Shown: piece by piece, positions 58,564-64,000 of the stretch | Position numbering within the stretch: position 1 is the first letter of the stretch | Layout of the letters: the number at the start of each line of letters is the position of its first letter | Source of the DNA: Crocinitomicaceae bacterium | Lineage (GTDB): Bacteria; Bacteroidota; Bacteroidia; Flavobacteriales_D; Crocinitomicaceae | Reading direction: 5' to 3' | Assembly (NCBI GenBank): GCA_023957475.1 | Contig: JAMLHA010000012.1 | Span: 1-64,000 of the forward strand | Length of the DNA: 64,000 bases | Notes under the pieces: generated by a model | Told to the model about the DNA's origin: nothing | The model's database searches: none | Seen by the model: the letters and a program-made list of their open reading frames with translations, nothing else | Program-made: the position numbers and the translations under genes

Positions 58564-60522
58564 ATGAAAAAACATTTTTTAATAGCTTTAGGATTAATCT
58601 CAACTATGGGAGCAGTGAGTTATGCACAGCAAGACCCAACATTAATGGATATAGATGGAAAGAAGATCACTAAATCAGAATTTCTTCAAATCTATTTGAA
58701 AAACAATAACAATCCTAAGTACGATAAGCAATCGCTTGATGAATATGTGGAATTGTTTAAGAAATTTCAATTAAAGGTTGCTGAAGCAGAAGCTTTGGGA
58801 TATGATACCATTCCAAAATTGAAAAATGAATTAGCGGGTTATCAGAAACAATTGGCACAACCGTATTTAACGGATAAAAGCATGAATGAGTCATTGGTGC
58901 AACAAGCCTATGAACGCATGAAAACAGAAGTAAGAGCTTCTCATATCTTGGTTAAATTGCCTACTAACCCATCTCCAGAAGATACGTTGGCTGCTTACAA
59001 AAAAGCAATGGATATTCGTACTAAACTACTAAAAGGTGGTGATTTTGATAAATTGGCAAGTGAATACTCTGAAGATCCGTCTGCAAAGACAAATAAAGGA
59101 GATTTGGGATTTTTTACAGCATTTCAAATGGTTTATCCGTTTGAAGAAGCAGCATATAACCTAAAAGTTGGTGATGTTTCAATGCCCATCAAAACTCGTT
59201 TTGGTTACCATATTTTAAAAGTAACTGATAAACGTCCTGCTCGTGGAACAATGAAAGCAGCTCATTTAATGATTGCGGCAAATAAGGAAACAGATTCTCC
59301 TGAAACAATTTTAAAAGCTGCTGGAAAAGCGCAAGAAATTTATGAAAAATTGAAAGCTGGAGAAAAATTTGATGACTTGGTTCGTGCTTATTCAGATGAT
59401 CCTTCTTCTGCTAATAATGGTGGTTTGTTGCCAGTATTTGGAACAGGAGCAACAACTCGTATGATTCCAGAGTTTGAAGATGCAGCATTTGGTTTGCACA
59501 ATGATGGGGATTTCAGTGAGCCAGTTCAATCAAATTTTGGTTTTCACATTATTAGACGTATTCAATTAACGCCTTTGAAGCCGTTGGATGAATTGAGAAA
59601 AGAAATTGAAAGCCGCGTAAATAGAGATGAACGTGCTAATTTAACTCAAAATAGTTACGTTGATAAATTGAAAAAAGAATACAACTATAAGGAAGAAAAT
59701 ATTGATAAACTTTTGACTTGGTACAATAAGAATTTAGATTCTTCTATCTACAAAGGAGAATTTGATGCAACTAAATTAAAAACAAACAATGCATTGTTTA
59801 CGTTAGCAGGTACAACCTATACGGAAAAAGATTTTGTTCAATACATGAATGAAAATCCACGTATTTCAAGAGGTACACCGTTAAAAGAAGTAGCAAAAAA
59901 ACAATTCAATGATTGGGTGCATACTACCGTAATTGATTATGAAAAATCAAGATTGGAAGTGAAATATCCAGAATACAAAGCATTGATGAAAGAATACCAC
60001 GATGGAATTTTGTTGTATGAAATCATGAGTGATGAAGTGTGGAATAAAGCCATGACTGATACAGTTGGTTTAAAAGCATTTTATGAGAAAAACAAAGGAA
60101 AATACATGTGGGAAAAACGTTTTGATGTGACTGCATACGAATTAATGTCTGCTGATAACGCTAAAAAAGTTTACAAATTAGCTAAAAAGAAAATTTCTTC
60201 TGATAGCATTTCTCACATCATTAATAATAACACGGAACTAAATTTAAAAGTTAGAACAGGTAAATTTGAAGCTTCAAAAGCTCCTTATTTGGTGAACCAA
60301 CCGTTGAAAAAAGGAGTAAACAAACCTTATGTTTACGATGGTAAAAACTATGTGATTCAATTAAATGAAGTAATTGAACCAAGAAGCAAAGAAATATCCG
60401 AAGCGAAGGGATTGATTACATCAGACTATCAAACATATCTTGAAAAAGAATGGTTGAATGAGTTAGAGAAAAAACACAAGGTTGTTGTTTACGAAGACGT
60501 TTTATACTCAATTGGTAAATAA
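58564..60522 (+). CDS. Periplasmic parvulin-type peptidyl-prolyl isomerase with two PPIC domains
   Basis: A 652-residue protein with signal peptide ending 'AVSYAQQ', an N-terminal chaperone-like helical part, two parvulin domains (starting near '[18 protein letters not shown]' and '[13 protein letters not shown]') and a long C-terminal helical segment. It should assist folding of outer-membrane or secreted proteins. A -7 element TATTTTTG lies at 58530-58537. It is the first gene of a three-gene folding cassette, with a terminator-like hairpin just downstream. Confidence 0.9.
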   Translation: MKKHFLIALGLISTMGAVSYAQQDPTLMDIDGKKITKSEFLQIYLKNNNNPKYDKQSLDEYVELFKKFQLKVAEAEALGYDTIPKLKNELAGYQKQLAQPYLTDKSMNESLVQQAYERMKTEVRASHILVKLPTNPSPEDTLAAYKKAMDIRTKLLKGGDFDKLASEYSEDPSAKTNKGDLGFFTAFQMVYPFEEAAYNLKVGDVSMPIKTRFGYHILKVTDKRPARGTMKAAHLMIAANKETDSPETILKAAGKAQEIYEKLKAGEKFDDLVRAYSDDPSSANNGGLLPVFGTGATTRMIPEFEDAAFGLHNDGDFSEPVQSNFGFHIIRRIQLTPLKPLDELRKEIESRVNRDERANLTQNSYVDKLKKEYNYKEENIDKLLTWYNKNLDSSIYKGEFDATKLKTNNALFTLAGTTYTEKDFVQYMNENPRISRGTPLKEVAKKQFNDWVHTTVIDYEKSRLEVKYPEYKALMKEYHDGILLYEIMSDEVWNKAMTDTVGLKAFYEKNKGKYMWEKRFDVTAYELMSADNAKKVYKLAKKKISSDSISHIINNNTELNLKVRTGKFEASKAPYLVNQPLKKGVNKPYVYDGKNYVIQLNEVIEPRSKEISEAKGLITSDYQTYLEKEWLNELEKKHKVVVYEDVLYSIGK

Positions 60523-61375
60523 TAAAACATATAAAATATATTGGGCTGGCATTCTAGTCAGCCTTTTTTTTATTGCTACACTCATTAGTTGTAGTGAAAA
60601 GAAAACGGTATGGGCTTCTGTTGACAAAATTGAGTTATTAGAAGATGATGCCATTGTTTTAATGGAAAGTTTGGGTTACCAATCAAACAATAAAACAGAT
60701 CAAAAGGAGTTTATAAACAAATGGATTGAACAACAATTGTACATTCGAGAAATGGAGCGATCATATCCCGATAAAGCACAATTAATGTTGTTGAAATCTG
60801 AATGGTCAAAAGGTGATTTGGCACGTTATTTTTTGGAAGAAGGAAGAATAAGAGAAGAATTGGATACAAAAATTTCGGATAGTTTGGTGCAGTTGTATTA
60901 TGAACAACATAGCAATGAATATTCACTTAGTGATTACATTGTTCGTGCGTTGTATCTAAAAATTCCAAAAGCAGCTCCTGATCAAGATAAATTAAAAGAG
61001 TTGTATTTATTGAAAAAGAATAAGGATTTTTCAAAAATTGTTAGCTATGCCAATAAATATGCAGAAAATTTTTATTACAATGACAGTGCTTGGGTGTATT
61101 TTGATGAATTAACAAAGGATGCTCCTGTTGAAAATTTTAACAAAGATAATGTTGTATTGAATCGGACAAAAACTTATTTTTCGGACGATAATTACACTTA
61201 TTATTTAAACATTATAGATTACAAATTAAAAAATGAAGCGCCTCCTTTTGATTTCTTGAAGCCGATTATCAAACAAGCATTGATCAATCAAAAATTAAGT
61301 AATTTAAAGCAAAAAGAGAATGCCTCTTTAATACAAACAATTAGAAAAAAACATGAAGTTATTAGTAAGTATTAG
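60512..61375 (+). CDS. SurA-related lipoprotein lacking an evident parvulin core
   Basis: A lipoprotein of about 287 residues with signal '[17 protein letters not shown]' and helical regions resembling the N-terminal chaperone part of SurA/PPIC proteins ('[19 protein letters not shown]', '[29 protein letters not shown]'). The usual parvulin Asp/His pocket motifs are not seen. The start is uncertain: TTG 60512, overlapping the previous stop by 11 bp, is preferred, but TTG 60482 is possible. Its signal-peptide codons contain a terminator hairpin. It overlaps the surA-like gene by 23 bp. Confidence 0.7.
   Translation: MVNNKTYKIYWAGILVSLFFIATLISCSEKKTVWASVDKIELLEDDAIVLMESLGYQSNNKTDQKEFINKWIEQQLYIREMERSYPDKAQLMLLKSEWSKGDLARYFLEEGRIREELDTKISDSLVQLYYEQHSNEYSLSDYIVRALYLKIPKAAPDQDKLKELYLLKKNKDFSKIVSYANKYAENFYYNDSAWVYFDELTKDAPVENFNKDNVVLNRTKTYFSDDNYTYYLNIIDYKLKNEAPPFDFLKPIIKQALINQKLSNLKQKENASLIQTIRKKHEVISKY
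60544..60571 (+). terminator. Intrinsic-terminator hairpin inside the start of a lipoprotein gene
   Basis: A 7-bp stem (six Watson-Crick pairs and one G-U), 'ggctggc' (60544-60550) with 'gtcagcc' (60557-60563) around the loop ATTCTA, is followed by eight Ts. It begins 21 bp after the PPIase stop but lies in frame within the next gene; the T tract encodes Phe-Phe of the signal peptide. It could attenuate transcription of the lipoprotein, surA and moxR genes. Confidence 0.75.
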
Positions 61376-62705
61376 TTTTATAATTGCCTCTTTAGGATTC
61401 AGTTTTGGACAACAAAACAGAGTGGCTTTAAATGGTGTTGTGGCACAGATTGGTGACAATGTTGTGTTGCAATCAGATATTGAAGCACAAGTATTGCAGG
61501 CGCAACAAGCGGGTTTAACCATCTCTCCTGACTTTCGTTGTACAGTTTTAGAAGGAATCATGTATCAAAACTTGTTGATTAACCAAGCTAAATTGGACAG
61601 TTTGGAAGTTACGGATCAACAGGTAGATGCAGAAATGGAGAATAGAATACGTGCGATTGAAGCTCAAATTGGTAGCCGTGAAAAAATGGAACAATTCTAT
61701 GGAAAAACAATTTCTCAAATAAAAGAAGAATTTAGAGAGGTTATCCGTCAGCGTATGTTAGCAGATGAAATGGAAAGAACCATTACCGAAAATATTACCA
61801 TTACGCCTCGAGAAGTAAAAGAATTTTTTGAAAGTTTACCTGCAGATAGTATTCCTTTTATCAATTCGCAAACCATGTTTCAGCAAATTGTACTCTATCC
61901 AGATATTACAAAATCGGATAAACTTCGTGCAAGAACTGAATTGGAAGATATTTTAAAACAAGCTCGAGAAGGTAAAAACTTTGGTACTTTGGCTCGTTTG
62001 TATTCAGATGACAGAGGAAGTGCTTCTAAAGGAGGTGAAATTTCGGCAAGAAGAGGTATGATGGTTGCGCCATTTGAAGCGGCAGTATTTAGTTTGAAAG
62101 AAGGTGAAATATCAGAGGTTTTTGAATCGGAATATGGTTACCACATTGTGAAATTAATTTCTCGAAAAGGAGATAATTATGTCTGCGCTCACGTGTTGAA
62201 AATACCAACATATACATCGGAAGAATTGGAAAAAGCGGCATTGCGTTTGGATACGTGTTACCGTTTATTAAAAGCCAATGAAATTACATGGGAAGACGCT
62301 GTTAAACGTTTTTCAAACGATGAAGCAACGATGCAAAATAAAGGAATTATTTCAAATCCTTATACAGGTGAACAAAAATGGGATGCTGCTGATCTAAGTG
62401 AAATTGACCAACAAATTTATTTGTTAACCGACCGATTGAGTGTTGGACAAATCACAGAACCCAATTTATACGAAGATATGATGACACGTAAAGAAGGTGT
62501 TAGAATACTTCGCTTGGCACAACGAACAGAACCACATAAGGCAAATATTAAAGAAGATTATCCGTTGATTCAGAAAGCTGCTGAAAGCGTAAAACATCAA
62601 AAAATGATTGATGATTGGATGAAATCTAAAATCCAACAAGCGTATGTTAGAGTTAATGATGAATACAAGGATTGTCAGTTTAAATATGATTGGTTAATTA
62701 AGTAA
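61353..62705 (+). CDS. surA: Periplasmic chaperone/peptidyl-prolyl isomerase SurA
   Basis: A 450-residue periplasmic chaperone for outer-membrane proteins. It has a signal peptide ending 'LGFSFGQQ', a SurA N-terminal domain ('VALNGVVAQIGDNVVLQSDIEAQVLQAQQAGL'), a parvulin domain with 'ARLYSDDRGSASKGGEI' and 'APFEAAVFSLKEGEISEVFESEYGYHIVKL', and a second, more divergent one. The length is close to E. coli SurA (428). It overlaps the upstream lipoprotein gene and is followed 18 bp later by moxR. Confidence 0.92.
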   Translation: MKLLVSISFIIASLGFSFGQQNRVALNGVVAQIGDNVVLQSDIEAQVLQAQQAGLTISPDFRCTVLEGIMYQNLLINQAKLDSLEVTDQQVDAEMENRIRAIEAQIGSREKMEQFYGKTISQIKEEFREVIRQRMLADEMERTITENITITPREVKEFFESLPADSIPFINSQTMFQQIVLYPDITKSDKLRARTELEDILKQAREGKNFGTLARLYSDDRGSASKGGEISARRGMMVAPFEAAVFSLKEGEISEVFESEYGYHIVKLISRKGDNYVCAHVLKIPTYTSEELEKAALRLDTCYRLLKANEITWEDAVKRFSNDEATMQNKGIISNPYTGEQKWDAADLSEIDQQIYLLTDRLSVGQITEPNLYEDMMTRKEGVRILRLAQRTEPHKANIKEDYPLIQKAAESVKHQKMIDDWMKSKIQQAYVRVNDEYKDCQFKYDWLIK

Positions 62706-62723
62706 TAATAAAAATTGATTCAA

Positions 62724-63677
62724 ATGTCTGAAAAAGAAGAATTAGACCAATTGGTCAGCCATTATAAAGCTTTAAAAAACGAAATTCACAAAGTGATTGT
62801 CGGTCAAGATGAAGTTGTGGATCAAGTGTTGATTTCCATTTTTTCACGCGGTCACTGTTTATTGGTTGGTGTACCCGGATTAGCAAAAACATTGTTGGTG
62901 AATACCATTGCACAAACATTGGGACTTTCATTTAACCGTATTCAATTTACACCCGATTTAATGCCTTCTGATATTATTGGCTCCGAAATTTTGGATGAAT
63001 CGCGTAATTTTAAATTTATAAAAGGACCAATTTTTAATAACATTATTTTGGCAGACGAAATCAACCGTACGCCACCCAAAACACAGTCTGCATTATTGGA
63101 AGCTATGCAAGAGCGATCAGTAACAGCAGCAGGGAAAACATACAAATTGGATGCGCCATTTTTTGTATTGGCCACTCAAAACCCAATTGAACAAGAAGGG
63201 ACATATCCATTGCCAGAAGCTCAATTAGACCGTTTTATTTTTAATATTTGGGTGGACTACCCTACTTTTGTTGAAGAAATGGCTATTGTAAGAGCAACAA
63301 CAATTGACAACACTGTCCAATTGAATCAGGTATTGACAGCCGAGCAAATTGTTCGTTACCAAGAGTTGATTCGAAGAATTCCTGTTGCGGACAATGTGTT
63401 GGAATATGCAGTAAAGTTGGTTGCAAAAACCCGAATAAATTCGGATTATGTAACCCCAATTACAAAAGACTATATAACATGGGGAGCGGGCCCTCGTGCA
63501 TCTCAATATTTAATTATCGGAGCTAAATGTCACGCAGCGTTGAATGGAAAATATTCTCCTGATATCGAAGATGTAAAGGCAGTTGCGAAACCAATTTTAC
63601 GCCATCGATTGGTTAGAAATTATCGAGCAGAAGCGGAAGGATATTCTATGGAACGAATTATTGAAGAGTTGATGTAA
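62724..63677 (+). CDS. MoxR-family AAA+ ATPase
   Basis: A 317-residue AAA+ ATPase with Walker A 'GVPGLAKT' (49-56) and Walker B '[23 protein letters not shown]', '[22 protein letters not shown]' and '[10 protein letters not shown]' as sensor regions. MoxR ATPases act as chaperones for metal-centre or complex assembly, often beside DUF58 and von Willebrand proteins, which are absent here. ATG 62724 is preferred to a TTG three codons earlier. It is probably cotranscribed with the folding cassette. Confidence 0.93.
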   Translation: MSEKEELDQLVSHYKALKNEIHKVIVGQDEVVDQVLISIFSRGHCLLVGVPGLAKTLLVNTIAQTLGLSFNRIQFTPDLMPSDIIGSEILDESRNFKFIKGPIFNNIILADEINRTPPKTQSALLEAMQERSVTAAGKTYKLDAPFFVLATQNPIEQEGTYPLPEAQLDRFIFNIWVDYPTFVEEMAIVRATTIDNTVQLNQVLTAEQIVRYQELIRRIPVADNVLEYAVKLVAKTRINSDYVTPITKDYITWGAGPRASQYLIIGAKCHAALNGKYSPDIEDVKAVAKPILRHRLVRNYRAEAEGYSMERIIEELM

Positions 63678-63682
63678 ATTGA

Positions 63683-64000
63683 TTAATCTGTTAATTTAAG
63701 ATTGGATTTGTATAATATTACCCCAACAATTATACCTATTAGGAAACCATAAGGTAATCCAAACGAAATCATTCCAACAGTAATAGCAATCCAAAATTCT
63801 CTTTTAGAATGATTCAAATCTTGAATTAAAGCGATTAACGCCATTGATTCAACTAATAGTAATATGCCTAAAATTTGTTTGGGAAACAAGTTTAAAATTA
63901 CATGTAAATTATTACTGAATAACAATCCTATAAGTATGAAGAATATCCCTTGAATTATAACTGAACCACCTGCCCTACCTCCAAAAGTATATTGACCAAT
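63683..64000 (-). CDS. Molybdate/sulfate transporter-like membrane protein, C-terminal part (continues beyond the window)
   Basis: The last 105 residues of a gene running out of the right edge. The 'GQYTFGGRAGGSVIIQGIFF' stretch, then 'ILNLFPKQILGILLLVESMALIALIQDL' and two further helices match the C-terminus of the MOT1-like (SulP-related) putative molybdate/sulfate transporters. The frame is open to the window edge. It converges on moxR with a 5-bp gap. Confidence 0.7.
   Translation of the reverse strand: MGQYTFGGRAGGSVIIQGIFFILIGLLFSNNLHVILNLFPKQILGILLLVESMALIALIQDLNHSKREFWIAITVGMISFGLPYGFLIGIIVGVILYKSNLKLTD

Overview
This window looks like the chromosome of a low-GC member of the Bacteroidota, most likely Flavobacteriales; I cannot place the family. 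The evidence is TonB-dependent receptors with carboxypeptidase-regulatory-like N-termini, a protein with a type IX secretion (T9SS) C-terminal domain of the 'VFPNPA' type, YfhO membrane proteins, a LytS/LytR pair, and recurrent TTG-N18-20-TAnnTTTG promoters typical of the phylum. There is no prophage, integron, transposase or CRISPR array. It is mostly ordinary core chromosome with a few accessory genes and one decaying gene.

Layout. 1-1270: the 3' part of a 23S rRNA gene, a repeat-bearing spacer, 5S rRNA and a terminator. 1296-4123: beta-mannosidase and a MazG-like pyrophosphohydrolase. 4195-6264: a YfhO protein on the other strand, lying between mazG and the compact era-der-ppx-rsgA-dtd operon (10741 down to 6267). 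10.8-16.2 kb: DUF3820 protein, mtnB, a secreted DUF4412/GLPGLI-like protein, an aminotransferase, an FkbM methyltransferase and a flippase. 16.2-20.4 kb: a TonB receptor and a peptide-binding lipoprotein. 20.5-34.6 kb: dxs, a response regulator with an AAA+ domain but no DNA-binding domain, a second YfhO protein, glycosyltransferases and a methyltransferase, a LytS/LytR pair, a Nudix hydrolase and a lipoprotein. 34.6-42.7 kb: a REP-like element, a TonB receptor, an unlisted 56-residue gene with its own promoter, selD-mnmH, a wrecked PLP decarboxylase and a T9SS cargo protein. 42.8-53.5 kb: an LptF/G permease, three glycosyltransferases, a lytic transglycosylase, an epimerase, glyA, anmK and an acyl-CoA dehydrogenase. 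53.6-58.5 kb: pnuC joined to a kinase-acetyltransferase fusion, an ABC exporter and a second Ppx/GppA protein. 58.5-63.7 kb: a periplasmic PPIase/chaperone cassette and MoxR. The window ends inside a molybdate/sulfate transporter-like gene.

Themes. The genes serve ribosome assembly and tRNA quality (era, der, rsgA, dtd, mnmH), envelope construction (flippase, glycosyltransferases, LptF/G, SurA-like proteins, anmK, transglycosylase) and nutrient capture (TonB receptors, binding protein, pnuC). I found no clear multi-gene system of an unknown class. The points most worth checking are the nicotinamide-riboside-kinase/GNAT fusion coupled to pnuC, an intrinsic terminator embedded in the signal-peptide codons of a PPIase-cassette lipoprotein, the HTH-less GAFTSA response regulator, and the 56-residue gene. 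Functions are inferred from sequence motifs recognised by eye; no database search was run.
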